A stretch of DNA of 64,000 nt from Lachnospiraceae bacterium (GTDB taxonomy: Bacteria; Bacillota; Clostridia; Lachnospirales; Lachnospiraceae), in the NCBI GenBank assembly GCA_022794255.1, contig JAAWEL010000042.1, forward strand, positions 26,107 through 90,106, given 5' to 3'. Below, piece after piece: positions 8,799 to 18,026 of the stretch. How positions within the stretch are numbered: the first letter of the stretch is position 1; each line of letters begins with the position of its first letter. The notes below the pieces were generated by a model, which saw only the letters and a program-made list of their open reading frames with translations, was not told the origin of the DNA and searched no databases. A program made the translations under genes and the position numbers.

Positions 8799-10178
8799 AT
8801 GAGATTGCCAGAGTTGTTTCTGGAGCAGATGAAGGGGCTTTTGGCGGATACGTATGATTCCTGGCTGGAGACCTGCGGACAGGCAGCAGTACAGGGAATC
8901 CGGGTAAATCCGGCGAAGCTTATGCCGGGACAGTGGGAGCGGATCAGTCCCTGGGAGATCAGCCCCGTTTTGTGGAATGAGAACGGCTATTACTGTCAGG
9001 AGGGAAGCCGGCCTGCCAGGGATGTGTACTATTATGCCGGGCTTTACTATATTCAGGAGCCAAGTGCCATGGCCCCGGGGGCAGTCTTGGGAGTGGAGCC
9101 GGGACAAAAGGTTTTGGATCTGTGTGCTGCCCCTGGGGGAAAGAGTACTCAGCTGGGGGCAGAGCTTCAGGGAGAGGGGCTTTTGGTGGCCAATGATATC
9201 AGCGCTTCCCGGGCAAAGGCCCTCTTAAAAAACCTGGAAATGGCAGGAATTAAAAATATCTGTGTGACAGCGGAGGAGCCAAAGCGGCTGGCCCAGGTGT
9301 TTGAAGGCTTTTTTGACAAGATTCTGGTGGATGCACCCTGTTCCGGAGAAGGGATGTTTCGCAAGGAGCCGGAGCTTATCAAAAGCTGGCAGGAGCGAGG
9401 ACCAAAATATTATGTACCAGTTCAGAGAGAGATCCTAAAGCAGGCAGTGAGGATGTTAAAGCCAGGGGGAGAGCTGGTCTACTCCACCTGCACCTTTTCC
9501 GTGGAGGAGGACGAGGAGGCTGTAGACTGGATTTTGGCAGAGGAACCAAGGATGGAGCTGGTGGCTTTAAAGCCCTGGGAGGGAGCCTGTACAGGGGTGG
9601 CCCAAAAGCCGGTGATCCGGCTTTTTCCTCACCGGATCCGGGGGGAAGGGCATTTTGTGGCAAAGCTTCGAAAAAGAAGGCAGACAGAGGAGGAGCCGGG
9701 GCAGGAGAAGGCGTGTTGGATAAGGGAAAAAGACAAAAGAAAAGAATCCTTAAAGCTTCTGGAAAACAGCGGTTATCTGGAATGGGAGGGGCTTTTAGCC
9801 CAGCCTTTTGACCGGGATCATCTCATGGTGCAGGATGAACAGGTGTACTTGCTTCCTGAGGGTTTTGATAAAAGCTGGAGGCTGCGATATCTGCGGACCG
9901 GGCTGTTAGTGGGAAGTGTAAACCGGGGCAGGTTTGAACCATCTCAGGCATCTGCCATGGCTTTAAGGCAGGGGGACTTTGCCAGAAGTTTTTCCATGAG
10001 CCGGGAGGATGAGCGGGTGATCCGGTATCTGAAGGGAGAGACAATATCCTTAAAAGAAGGAGAAAGCTTTTCGAAGGGATGGGTGTTAGTCTGTGTGGAT
10101 GGCTTTCCCTTAGGCTGGGCAAAGGCAGCAGGCAGTGGGTTGAAAAACAAATATTATCCGGGATGGCGGTGGATGTAA
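8799..10178 (+). CDS. RsmF-type 16S rRNA (cytosine-C5) methyltransferase
   Basis: A 459-residue SAM-dependent RNA m5C methyltransferase of the RsmB/RsmF (NOL1/NOP2/Sun) family. The SAM-binding motif is CAAPGGKSTQLGAEL near residue 110. The active-site cysteines are in VDAPCSGEGMF and YSTCTFSVEEDEEAV. The C-terminal third matches the RsmF_methylt and PUA-like RNA-binding extension that separates YebU/RsmF and its Gram-positive relatives from RsmB, so the product probably modifies 16S rRNA. A GGAGAAGGGG site precedes the ATG. Its stop codon overlaps the start of the next gene (TAATG), the beginning of a translationally coupled RNA-modification operon. Confidence 0.92.
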   Translation: MRLPELFLEQMKGLLADTYDSWLETCGQAAVQGIRVNPAKLMPGQWERISPWEISPVLWNENGYYCQEGSRPARDVYYYAGLYYIQEPSAMAPGAVLGVEPGQKVLDLCAAPGGKSTQLGAELQGEGLLVANDISASRAKALLKNLEMAGIKNICVTAEEPKRLAQVFEGFFDKILVDAPCSGEGMFRKEPELIKSWQERGPKYYVPVQREILKQAVRMLKPGGELVYSTCTFSVEEDEEAVDWILAEEPRMELVALKPWEGACTGVAQKPVIRLFPHRIRGEGHFVAKLRKRRQTEEEPGQEKACWIREKDKRKESLKLLENSGYLEWEGLLAQPFDRDHLMVQDEQVYLLPEGFDKSWRLRYLRTGLLVGSVNRGRFEPSQASAMALRQGDFARSFSMSREDERVIRYLKGETISLKEGESFSKGWVLVCVDGFPLGWAKAAGSGLKNKYYPGWRWM

Positions 10179-10963
10179 TGGGGAAAATGATACGTCTGGA
10201 TAAGTTTCTTGCGGATATGGGAAAGGGGAGCCGGTCCCAGATTCGGGAAGGAGCGAAAAAAGGACGGGTTGAGGTCAATGGGCAGACGGAGAAAAAGCCG
10301 GAGAGAAAGATTGACCCGGACCGGGATGAGGTGGCTTGGGACAAAGTGGTGGTGGAGTACCGGATGCTGGAATATTTTATGCTCTGCAAGCCTCAGGGGG
10401 TGGTATCAGCCACAGAGGACAAGCGTTACCCCACAGTGGTTGAGCTTTTGAAGGGAGAGGGCAGAAAAGATCTGTTTCCCGTGGGAAGGCTTGATCTGGA
10501 TACAGAGGGACTGTTGATTTTGACCAATGACGGGGAGCTGGCTCACCAATTATTATCTCCCAAAAAACATGTGGATAAGACCTATTATGCCAGGGTGGCA
10601 GGGATTCTTCCAAAAGACGCAAAGGAGAAGATCGCGTCAGGGATGACACTGGGGGACGGAACGTTAGTGCAGCCGGGAAAGCTTGAGATAGCAGGAGAGA
10701 AAACACTGGCATTGCCGGGCGAATTTGCGATGGCAGAAGATGGGATGCAGGGAGAGACCGAGGTTTATTTGACGATTCAGGAAGGAAAGTTTCATCAGGT
10801 CAAGCGGATGTTTGAGGCCCTGGGATGTAAAGTCACCTACTTAAAACGAATATCCATGGGCACACTGACTCTGGATGAGAGCCTATGCCCGGGAGAGTAC
10901 CGCAGATTGACAGAAGAGGAGCTTGCTGGTTTAAAGGGAAACGGGGAGATAAGAGGATTATGA
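10178..10963 (+). CDS. RsuA/RluB/E/F-family rRNA pseudouridine synthase
   Basis: About 261 residues: an N-terminal S4 RNA-binding domain (RLDKFLADMG...REGAKKGRVEVNG) and a pseudouridine-synthase domain with the catalytic aspartate in VGRLDLDTEGLLILTNDGEL. The RsuA-type spacing and HQVKRMFEALG motif place it with the 16S U516 / 23S RluB group. I chose the ATG at 10178, which overlaps the preceding TAA (TAATG coupling). An ATG at 10187 is also possible; the longer frame from 10079 lies inside rsmF. The stop overlaps the next ATG (ATGA). Confidence 0.9.
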   Translation: MGKMIRLDKFLADMGKGSRSQIREGAKKGRVEVNGQTEKKPERKIDPDRDEVAWDKVVVEYRMLEYFMLCKPQGVVSATEDKRYPTVVELLKGEGRKDLFPVGRLDLDTEGLLILTNDGELAHQLLSPKKHVDKTYYARVAGILPKDAKEKIASGMTLGDGTLVQPGKLEIAGEKTLALPGEFAMAEDGMQGETEVYLTIQEGKFHQVKRMFEALGCKVTYLKRISMGTLTLDESLCPGEYRRLTEEELAGLKGNGEIRGL

Positions 10964-11673
10964 AGAGAGTGAGCAGAGAATGGAGAAATGACGGACAGAA
11001 GGTCAGGCAGGAGCTTTTAAAAAAGGAAGCAGTGATCTTTGACTTAGACGGGACGCTGGTGGACTCCATGTGGATGTGGAAAGCGATTGATATGGAATAC
11101 CTGGGAAGATATGGTTATGACTGTCCGGATTTTCTTCAGCGGGAGATCGAGGGCATGAGCTTTTCTGAGACAGCTGCCTATTTTAAGAATACCTTTCAGC
11201 TGCCAGACACTGTGGAGGAGATCAAAAAAGCCTGGGTGGACATGAGCATTGAAAAATACCGCTGGGAGGTTCCTCTAAAGGAGGGGGCAAGGCGGTTTTT
11301 GGAATTTTTGAGAGATTCTGGGATCCGGGCAGGTATTGCCACCAGCAATGGCAGAGAGATGGTGGATGCGGTAATGCGGTCTCTGGGGATTTCCTCTTAT
11401 TTTCAGGTGGTAGCTACAGCCTGTGAGGTGGCGGCAGGAAAGCCGGCTCCGGATATCTACTTAAATGTGGCAGAACGTTTGGGCGTTGCCCCAAAGCAGT
11501 GCATGGTATTTGAGGATGTGCCTGCAGGCATACTGGCAGGAAAGGCAGCCGGAATGACCGTATGTGCCGTGGAGGATCATTTTTCCATCCCCATGCGGGA
11601 GGAGAAGCGGCAGCTGGCTGACTTTTACATCCAGAATTATTATGAGCTTCTTGTGAGAGGGGCGGCTTCATAG
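10960..11673 (+). CDS. HAD-superfamily phosphatase (beta-phosphoglucomutase / PGP-like)
   Basis: A 237-residue HAD hydrolase. Motif I is VIFDLDGTLVDS (nucleophile and acid/base Asp pair), motif II is the Ser/Thr in IATSN, motif III the Lys in AAGKPAPDIYL, and motif IV FEDVPAGILAGKAAGM. The helical cap between residues about 40 and 100 is the small C1 type. Members remove phosphate from sugar phosphates or mononucleotides, and the real substrate cannot be inferred. The start overlaps the stop of the rsuA-like gene by four bases (ATGA), so it is coupled to it. Unlike typical family members there is a 22-residue N-terminal extension before motif I. Confidence 0.87.
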   Translation: MKRVSREWRNDGQKVRQELLKKEAVIFDLDGTLVDSMWMWKAIDMEYLGRYGYDCPDFLQREIEGMSFSETAAYFKNTFQLPDTVEEIKKAWVDMSIEKYRWEVPLKEGARRFLEFLRDSGIRAGIATSNGREMVDAVMRSLGISSYFQVVATACEVAAGKPAPDIYLNVAERLGVAPKQCMVFEDVPAGILAGKAAGMTVCAVEDHFSIPMREEKRQLADFYIQNYYELLVRGAAS

Positions 11674-11701
11674 GAATACAAAGAATATAAGGGAGTGGCG
11701 T

Positions 11702-13702
11702 ATGGGGGATTATTTGCCAATCAGCCGGCAGGACATGGAAAGGCGGGGCTGGGAACAGTGCGATTTTGTCTATGTGACAGGGGATGCCTATGTGGACCAC
11801 CCTTCCTTTGGGACAGCCATAATAAGCCGTGTTTTGGAGCATTATGGATACCGGGTGGGAATCATTGCCCAGCCGGACTGGAAGGACAAGGAGAGCATAC
11901 GGATTTTTGGAAAGCCCCGTCTGGGTTTTTTGGTGTCAGCAGGCAACATGGATTCCATGGTAAACCATTACTCTGTATCAAAAAGGCGGAGACAACAGGA
12001 TTCCTACACTCCGGGCGGAGTTATGGGGAAAAGGCCGGACTATGCCACCATTGTGTATGGCAACCTGATCCGCTCGGCTTATCGGGATGTGCCGGTGATT
12101 ATCGGGGGGATTGAGGCCAGCCTGCGGAGAATGGCTCACTATGATTACTGGTCAGACCGGTTAAAACGGTCCGTGCTTCTGGATTCTCAGGCTGATATTC
12201 TCTCCTATGGTATGGGGGAGCATTCCATTGTGGAGATCGCACAGGCCTTGGATGCAGGAATCGATGTGAGGATGATCACCTTTGTGGACGGGACGGTTTA
12301 CCGGACAAGGAGTCTTGAAAATGTGTATGACTATCAGCTTTTGCCGGACTATGAGGACATGAAGAGGGACCGAAGAGCGTATGCCCGCAGTTTTGGCATA
12401 CAATACAAAAACACGGACCCGTTTTCAGGGAAAAGGCTGGTGGAACCCTACAGCGGCCGGGATTATGTGGAGTATGTGGTGCAGAATCCTCCTTCGAAGC
12501 CCTTGTCTGAAGCGGAGATGGATCAGGTGTATGGCCTTCCCTACATGCGCAGCTATCACCCCTCCTATGAGGCGGCCCAAGGAGTCCCGGCTGTCCGGGA
12601 GATTAAATTCAGTCTGATCAACAACCGGGGCTGCTTTGGGGCATGCAGTTTCTGTGCCCTGACCTTTCATCAGGGCCGGATTATCCAGTCCAGAAGCCAT
12701 GAATCTCTGGTGGAGGAGGCGAAACAGCTTACGGAGGACCCGGATTTTAAAGGGTATATTCACGATGTGGGAGGGCCTACGGCCAACTTCCGTTTTCCGG
12801 CCTGTGAGAAGCAAAAGAAGAAGGGGGCCTGTGTGGACCGGCAGTGTCTGTTCCCTGAGCCGTGCAAAAATCTGAAGGCAGATCACAGCGACTATATTGC
12901 TCTTTTAAGAAAGCTTCGGGAGATTCCCGGGGTGAAAAAGGTATTTATCCGGTCAGGGATCCGATTTGATTATCTTTTGGCAGACAAAAGCAGGGAGTTT
13001 TTGCGGGAGCTGTGTGAATACCATGTCAGCGGCCAGCTGAAGGTGGCGCCGGAGCATGTGTCGGATGAGGTGCTGGCCCGGATGGGAAAGCCGGCAAATA
13101 AAGTGTACCGCCGGTTTGTCCGTGAGTATGAGCAGATGAATAAGCGGCAGGGGAAGGATCAGTATCTGGTTCCTTATCTGATGTCCTCTCATCCAGGCTC
13201 CACCTTACAGGCAGCGGTAGAGCTGGCGGAGTATCTGCGGGAGTTTCCATATATGCCGGAGCAGGTTCAGGATTTCTATCCCACTCCATCAACCATCTCT
13301 ACCTGTATGTACTACACAGGGCTGGATCCCCGGACCATGGAGCCGGTGTATGTTCCGGTAAATCCCCATGAGAAGGCGATGCAGCGGGCCCTGATTCAAT
13401 ACCGGGATCCCAGGAATCACAAGCTGGTGGTGGAGGCCCTGAAAAAAGCAGGGCGGACGGATCTGATCGGTTACGATAAAAAATGTCTGGTGCGGCCTCT
13501 GGGCGAGGAGCAAAAAGGAATCGGAAAAATCAACAAAGGGAATAAACCTGGAGGAGAAAAGAAAAGCACACAGCATATGGCCTGGGAGGACAAGAAAAAC
13601 AGGGACCGGGACAAGGGGGAGGGAAAGAAGCACACCATAAGAAATGTGCATAAAAAAAGGACGGCAAAGGATAGACAGACGGAGCGCTCTAAAACCAGAT
13701 AG
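11702..13702 (+). CDS. YgiQ-family radical SAM protein
   Basis: A 666-residue protein of the UPF0313/YgiQ family. An N-terminal domain (DYLPISRQDMERRGWEQCDF is typical) is followed by the radical-SAM core with Cys311, Cys315 and Cys318 (CFGACSFC), and by the family-specific DUF3362-type C-terminus (YPTPSTISTCMYYTGLDP). The function of YgiQ proteins is not established. The last about 60 residues, from about 13530, are a highly charged Lys/Arg/Glu tail that looks disordered and may bind RNA, which fits the RNA-modification neighbours. It begins 28 bases after the HAD gene. Confidence 0.92.
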   Translation: MGDYLPISRQDMERRGWEQCDFVYVTGDAYVDHPSFGTAIISRVLEHYGYRVGIIAQPDWKDKESIRIFGKPRLGFLVSAGNMDSMVNHYSVSKRRRQQDSYTPGGVMGKRPDYATIVYGNLIRSAYRDVPVIIGGIEASLRRMAHYDYWSDRLKRSVLLDSQADILSYGMGEHSIVEIAQALDAGIDVRMITFVDGTVYRTRSLENVYDYQLLPDYEDMKRDRRAYARSFGIQYKNTDPFSGKRLVEPYSGRDYVEYVVQNPPSKPLSEAEMDQVYGLPYMRSYHPSYEAAQGVPAVREIKFSLINNRGCFGACSFCALTFHQGRIIQSRSHESLVEEAKQLTEDPDFKGYIHDVGGPTANFRFPACEKQKKKGACVDRQCLFPEPCKNLKADHSDYIALLRKLREIPGVKKVFIRSGIRFDYLLADKSREFLRELCEYHVSGQLKVAPEHVSDEVLARMGKPANKVYRRFVREYEQMNKRQGKDQYLVPYLMSSHPGSTLQAAVELAEYLREFPYMPEQVQDFYPTPSTISTCMYYTGLDPRTMEPVYVPVNPHEKAMQRALIQYRDPRNHKLVVEALKKAGRTDLIGYDKKCLVRPLGEEQKGIGKINKGNKPGGEKKSTQHMAWEDKKNRDRDKGEGKKHTIRNVHKKRTAKDRQTERSKTR

Positions 13703-13724
13703 GAAAGGGGACAAAAGGACTGAA

Positions 13725-14510
13725 ATGAAAATCGCAATTGTGACAGGGGCATCCTCCGGCATGGGACGGGAGGCAGTGATTCAGTTAGCAGACCGATTTG
13801 CCGGGCTTAGAGAGATCTGGGTGATTGCCAGGAGAACCGGACGGCTGGAGGAGCTTCGCAAAGAGGTGCCGGTTCCCCTGCGGATTTTGGGACTGGACCT
13901 GACGGAGGAAGATTCCCTGGATATGCTTTTTTGGGAGCTGAAAAACAGGAGGCCAGAGGTGAAAATCCTGATTCATGCAGCCGGATATGGAAGGGCCGGG
14001 AAAGTGGGGGATGGGAAAATCTCCGGGGAGACGGGGATGGTGCGGTTAAACTGTGAGGCACTGTGCGGGGTGACTCATTTGGCACTTCCTTATATGTCTG
14101 ACCATGGAAGGATTCTTCTGTTTGCCTCAGCAGCAGGCTTTCTTCCTCAGCCTGAGTTTGCTGTTTATGCGGCCACAAAGGCCTTTGTGATCAGCTTTGG
14201 ACGGGCTTTAAACAGAGAACTTTATCCCAGGGATATTGTAGTGACCTGTGTCTGTCCCGGGCCGGTGGACACAGAATTTTTTGCGGCGGCAGGTATGGAT
14301 TGGGAGCTTCCTTTCTACAAAAAGATATGCATGGCAAATCCAGAGCGGGTGGTTCGCCGGGCCATCCGGGACAGTATGATGGGGAAGGAGCTTTCGGTGT
14401 ATGGTCTTTTTATGAAGCTTTTTTGTTTGGGATGTAAGATACTTCCTCACAGCTGGATTCTTTGGGGAATGGAACAGATGAAAGGAAAGGACGGGCAAAA
14501 GGATTCGTAG
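13725..14510 (+). CDS. Short-chain dehydrogenase/reductase (SDR)
   Basis: A 261-residue classical SDR. It has the cofactor motif TGASSGMGRE, the NAG-like HAAGYG, the catalytic Ser in LLFASAAGF, and Tyr/Lys in YAATKAF. The C-terminal region (PGPVDTEFF) is typical of the DltE/YqjQ-like group. The ATG at 13725 starts right at the fold; the frame is open further up but overlaps the YgiQ tail. No pathway partner is recognisable, so the substrate is unknown. It is in the same transcription unit as the upstream genes by spacing (22 bases). Confidence 0.88.
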   Translation: MKIAIVTGASSGMGREAVIQLADRFAGLREIWVIARRTGRLEELRKEVPVPLRILGLDLTEEDSLDMLFWELKNRRPEVKILIHAAGYGRAGKVGDGKISGETGMVRLNCEALCGVTHLALPYMSDHGRILLFASAAGFLPQPEFAVYAATKAFVISFGRALNRELYPRDIVVTCVCPGPVDTEFFAAAGMDWELPFYKKICMANPERVVRRAIRDSMMGKELSVYGLFMKLFCLGCKILPHSWILWGMEQMKGKDGQKDS

Positions 14511-14573
14511 CGGGAGAGTGAAGGAAAAACAGAGCAGAAAAAGAAAAGGAAGAGAAAGAACGAGGGCAGGCAT

Positions 14574-15140
14574 ATGAGGAAGGAAAAGGGGGAGTATGGG
14601 TATCGGGACAGCAGCCGCCGGATGCGTATAGGGATTACGTCTATTCTTGTAGCTGCGATTCTGGCGCAGGTGGGAGCCCGGTTTCTTGTGCGGGAGCAGG
14701 CGGCAAAGAATATTTTGACGGTTATGGCGATTCTGACGGTGCTTCCTATGGCAAATATGGCATCGCCTCTTTTGGCATCCTGGCGGTACCGGACGCCGCC
14801 GGAAGCATTTCATCAGAAAATGATGGCCTATGAGGGAAAGTGCGTGCTTCTCTATGATCTGATTCTTACCACGAAGGAATTTGTACTTCCCATGGATGCC
14901 ATAGCAGTTCATCCCGGCGGGGTTTATGCTTACTGCACAGCAGGAAGGGTGGATTTGGCTAAGGCGGAAAAATCGTTGAATGATTTGTTTTCTGCCAGTC
15001 ATTTAGAGCCTTGTGTGAAGGTGTTTGGGGAAGAGAGAAGCTTCTTGAAACGGTTAGACAGCTTAAAGGCAGCAGAGAAGCCGGAGGGGGATGGGGTGCT
15101 TGCGTATGAAACAGGAGTTTTAAAGAGTATGTCTATGTAA
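14574..15140 (+). CDS. Conserved membrane-anchored protein of unknown function
   Basis: I do not recognise a named family. The 188-residue protein has a basic N-terminus, two hydrophobic segments (about residues 19-37 and 47-64) and a soluble C-terminal domain with alternating strands and helices and no clear catalytic motif. It is preceded by a GAGGGCAGG site. It ends four bases before the alternative start of an RluA-type pseudouridine synthase, so the two are probably translated together. The sequence is evenly coding and has no frameshift. Confidence 0.75.
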   Translation: MRKEKGEYGYRDSSRRMRIGITSILVAAILAQVGARFLVREQAAKNILTVMAILTVLPMANMASPLLASWRYRTPPEAFHQKMMAYEGKCVLLYDLILTTKEFVLPMDAIAVHPGGVYAYCTAGRVDLAKAEKSLNDLFSASHLEPCVKVFGEERSFLKRLDSLKAAEKPEGDGVLAYETGVLKSMSM

Positions 15141-15153
15141 GGGCATGGGAGAG

Positions 15154-16149
15154 ATGAGAGAGATCAGGATAAATCAGAATGAGGCCGGACAGAGGCTGGA
15201 TAAATTCCTGGGAAAGTATTTAAAGCTTGCCCCCAGGGCTTTTCTCTACAAAATGATGCGGAAAAAGAACATTACCCTGAACGGAAAACGGTGTGACGGG
15301 TCAGAAAGGCTTGAAAACGGGGATGAAGTGAAACTTTTTCTGGCAGAGGAGACTATTGAAAAGTTTTCTAAGATAAAGGTGCAGAAGGTAAAAAAGAAAA
15401 AGCTGGATATTATTTATGAGGATGATCATGTACTGCTGATCAATAAGCCGGCAGGGATGCTGTCCCAGAAGGCGAGGGATACGGATGAATCCCTGGTGGA
15501 GTATGTGATTGATTATCTTCTGGCTTCAGGACAGCTTAAAGAACAGGAGCTGCGCAGCTTTCGGCCATCGGTCTGCAATCGGCTGGACCGGAATACCAGT
15601 GGTCTTGTTGCAGCGGGAAAATCTTTAGCAGGCCTGCAGATTTTATCGGAGATCTTAAAAACCCGGTCTCTTGAAAAATATTATCTCTGCGGGGTGGCAG
15701 GGAGAGTAGGGGAAAAAAGCCGGATAGACGGGTTTTTGATAAAGGATGAAAAAAAGAACCAGGTAAGGATTTACCCGTCTGCAGCCCAGGGGGCAAATCA
15801 GGAGGCCGGGGCGCCAATCTCTACAGAGTATGAGCCTCTTGGATGGGAAAACGGCTATACCCTTTTGCGGGTCAAGCTGATTACAGGAAAAACCCATCAA
15901 ATACGCGCGCATCTGGCGTCTGTGGGACATCCCCTGGTTGGGGATAATAAGTATGGGGACAAGGATGTTAATGAAGAGGCCAAAAGGCGCTACGGAATCC
16001 TTTTTCAGATGCTCCATTCCTATGAAATGGTTTTCCCTTCTTTGCCAAATCCTCTCTCCTTTCTCGGGGGAGAAAGTTTTGCAGCTCCTGTGCCGGCAGA
16101 ATTTTACAGGGTATTTCCTTCTTTTGACTGGTCCGGCTTAAGGAGGTAG
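15154..16149 (+). CDS. RluA-family 23S rRNA pseudouridine synthase
   Basis: About 331 residues: an S4 domain at the N-terminus (AGQRLDKFLGKYL) and an RluA catalytic domain with the active-site aspartate in NRLDRNTSGL, plus KTHQIRAHLASVGHPLVGD. It matches RluC/RluD-type synthases that modify 23S rRNA; exact sites are inferred. The ATG at 15145 is only two bases past an AAGGG, while the ATG at 15154 has proper spacing, so I prefer the latter. Second pseudouridine synthase in this run of genes. Confidence 0.9.
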   Translation: MREIRINQNEAGQRLDKFLGKYLKLAPRAFLYKMMRKKNITLNGKRCDGSERLENGDEVKLFLAEETIEKFSKIKVQKVKKKKLDIIYEDDHVLLINKPAGMLSQKARDTDESLVEYVIDYLLASGQLKEQELRSFRPSVCNRLDRNTSGLVAAGKSLAGLQILSEILKTRSLEKYYLCGVAGRVGEKSRIDGFLIKDEKKNQVRIYPSAAQGANQEAGAPISTEYEPLGWENGYTLLRVKLITGKTHQIRAHLASVGHPLVGDNKYGDKDVNEEAKRRYGILFQMLHSYEMVFPSLPNPLSFLGGESFAAPVPAEFYRVFPSFDWSGLRR

Positions 16150-16154
16150 AAAAG

Positions 16155-17357
16155 ATGGACAGAAAAAAGCTGGACGGGGCAGTTGACGAAGTTTTTCAGG
16201 CAGCCAGGTACATGCACCTGATTTTGCTCCGTTTCCTGACAGGGGTGCTGACTTTATTTCTTATTCTTGTGCCGGCAACCGGAGGATGGATGATTCTTGG
16301 GATTTGGAGTGGCTCTCATCGCGGGCAGGTGATTGCCTCTCTGGTGATTTTTCTTCTGTGCTATGGGGGGATGTTTGGGGCGCTTTTCGGGCTCTGTATT
16401 GTCTGCCGGCGGCTGCGCATTGTAAAACGGCTGCTTGTGTGGAGCATGATCTGGGTTCCTTTTCTCAATTACGGTCTGGCTTTGTATGTGCGGGGATTGG
16501 CCAGGCAGGAGATCGACCATCATATTCATAAGATTCGTTTGGATGATGTTCGGGCGGAACATCAGGTCTGCAGTACCAGGTATCCTCTTTTGCTGGTCCA
16601 TGGAGTGGGTTTTCGGGACTTTCACTATTTTAATTATTGGGGAAGGATTCCCAGAGAGTTAAAAAGAAACGGAGCACAGGTTTACTACGGCCATCAGGAG
16701 GCCTGGGGAACGGTGGAGGATAATGGAGAGATCCTTCGGGAGAAGATTTTGGAGATCCTTCGGGAAACCGGGGCAAAGAAGGTGAATATTATTGCCCATT
16801 CCAAGGGGGGACTGGACTCCCGTTACCTTATAAGCGGTCTTTTGATGGGATCATATATTGCGAGCCTTACCACCATCAACACGCCTCATCATGGATCTGC
16901 CCTGGTGGAATTTCTCATGAGGCTGCCGGAGGAGCTTTACCGGCGGATCTGTTATTTGATTGACCGGTATTTTGGAAAGCTGGGGGACAGAAAGCCCAAT
17001 GCCTATGTGGCCAGCCGCCAGCTGTCTTGCGGTTATGCACAGGAGTTTAATAAGAGATATCCGGATGATCCGCAGGTATTCTACCAGAGCTACGGAAGTC
17101 TGATGAAGCATGGCTTTAGCAGCAAGCTTCTTTGTGTTCCCTACTGGATTTTAAAGGCACTTGACGGGCCTAACGATGGACTGGTGACGGCAGAGTCGGC
17201 TCAGTGGACCAATTTTCGGGGGATTTTGACAAACCGGTATCTTCGGGGAATCTCCCACGGGGATATGATTGATTTGACCAGGGAGGATTACCGGGATTTT
17301 AAGGTTTTAGAGTTTTACATACAGCTGGTGAAGGAGCTGGCAGAGAAAGGTTTTTAG
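16155..17357 (+). CDS. Membrane-anchored lipase-like alpha/beta hydrolase
   Basis: A 400-residue protein. Three hydrophobic segments lie in the first 115 residues (about 20-50, 58-82, 92-112). The rest is an alpha/beta-hydrolase domain like triacylglycerol lipases/esterases. The oxyanion segment is LLLVHGVGFRD, the nucleophile elbow is AHSKGG (Ser; the first Gly of GxSxG is Ala), and the likely acid and base are Asp in GPNDGLV and His in ISHGDMID. TTINTPHHGS is a family signature. It likely acts on acyl lipids at the membrane. It starts five bases after the RluA gene with an AGGAGG site, and a small membrane protein follows in the same operon. Confidence 0.82.
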   Translation: MDRKKLDGAVDEVFQAARYMHLILLRFLTGVLTLFLILVPATGGWMILGIWSGSHRGQVIASLVIFLLCYGGMFGALFGLCIVCRRLRIVKRLLVWSMIWVPFLNYGLALYVRGLARQEIDHHIHKIRLDDVRAEHQVCSTRYPLLLVHGVGFRDFHYFNYWGRIPRELKRNGAQVYYGHQEAWGTVEDNGEILREKILEILRETGAKKVNIIAHSKGGLDSRYLISGLLMGSYIASLTTINTPHHGSALVEFLMRLPEELYRRICYLIDRYFGKLGDRKPNAYVASRQLSCGYAQEFNKRYPDDPQVFYQSYGSLMKHGFSSKLLCVPYWILKALDGPNDGLVTAESAQWTNFRGILTNRYLRGISHGDMIDLTREDYRDFKVLEFYIQLVKELAEKGF

Positions 17358-17371
17358 AGAGGGGATTTGCC

Positions 17372-17905
17372 ATGAAAGAAAGGAAGCAGAAGGAGAAAAG
17401 GCCTGTTTTACAGGAGCAGGAGCTGACAGAGAGAAAGCTTGCCATGGAGAAGCTTCATCCCGGGTATATAGACATGGAGCTGCGGCTGGGAGTATGGCTG
17501 GGGTTTGTGATGATCGGGAGGATATTTCTTTATGGGCTGAATATTGTTCTGGGAGTGCAGAGAGGGATATTTTTGATACTTCTTCCCTTTGGCCTGCTGA
17601 TGTGCTTTGCTTTTTACTCTGTATGTATCCGGCAGCAGTGGAAGCTTTCCTGGGCGTTTCTGATTTTTCGGGTGAAGGAGTTTTCGGAGTTTTTATATAA
17701 AACCATACCGGAGATTATTTATCTGAATTTCTGGGGAGATATATGGTGGGTGACTACAGTGGGAGTTGTAATTTTGGATATCAGCTTTCTTATGGCTGTG
17801 GCCTTCTCTCCTTCGATTCACCGCTTTGTGGAGAATGATAAAATTGTTTATTCCAGGCAGGTGATTGGAAATATGGAAGAGGACAAGGGCTTTACCGGGA
17901 TATAA
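17372..17905 (+). CDS. Small integral membrane protein, unknown function
   Basis: 177 residues, not recognised. A charged N-terminus (Lys/Glu/Arg-rich, about 35 residues) is followed by about three to four hydrophobic segments (about 42-62, 66-88, 92-104, 128-150). No catalytic motif is seen. It follows the lipase-like gene by 14 bases with a GAGGGG site and is probably co-transcribed and possibly a partner of it. It is the last gene before a new promoter at 17914. Confidence 0.72.
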   Translation: MKERKQKEKRPVLQEQELTERKLAMEKLHPGYIDMELRLGVWLGFVMIGRIFLYGLNIVLGVQRGIFLILLPFGLLMCFAFYSVCIRQQWKLSWAFLIFRVKEFSEFLYKTIPEIIYLNFWGDIWWVTTVGVVILDISFLMAVAFSPSIHRFVENDKIVYSRQVIGNMEEDKGFTGI

Positions 17906-17913
17906 ATGGTTCC

Positions 17914-17942
17914 TTGCCGAAAAGCGACATTCGTGCTATAAT
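17914..17942 (+). promoter_or_regulatory. Promoter of the activase/dehydratase-like pair
   Basis: TTGCCG (17914-17919), a 17-base spacer ending in TGC (extended -10), and TATAAT (17937-17942). It leaves about an 80-base leader before the TTG start at 18027. Confidence 0.78.
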
Positions 17943-18026
17943 GTGTTTCGCGGCTGTAAATAAGCTGCATCGGCAGCGGTTTCAGCTTGTGTTTTACATC
18001 AGATTGGACGATTAGGAGAGGATTAC

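Noticed and set aside
14208..15002. 264-codon antisense frame across the SDR and membrane-protein genes
   Set aside because: Same reason: composition is a shadow of the plus-strand genes, and no ribosome site is seen.
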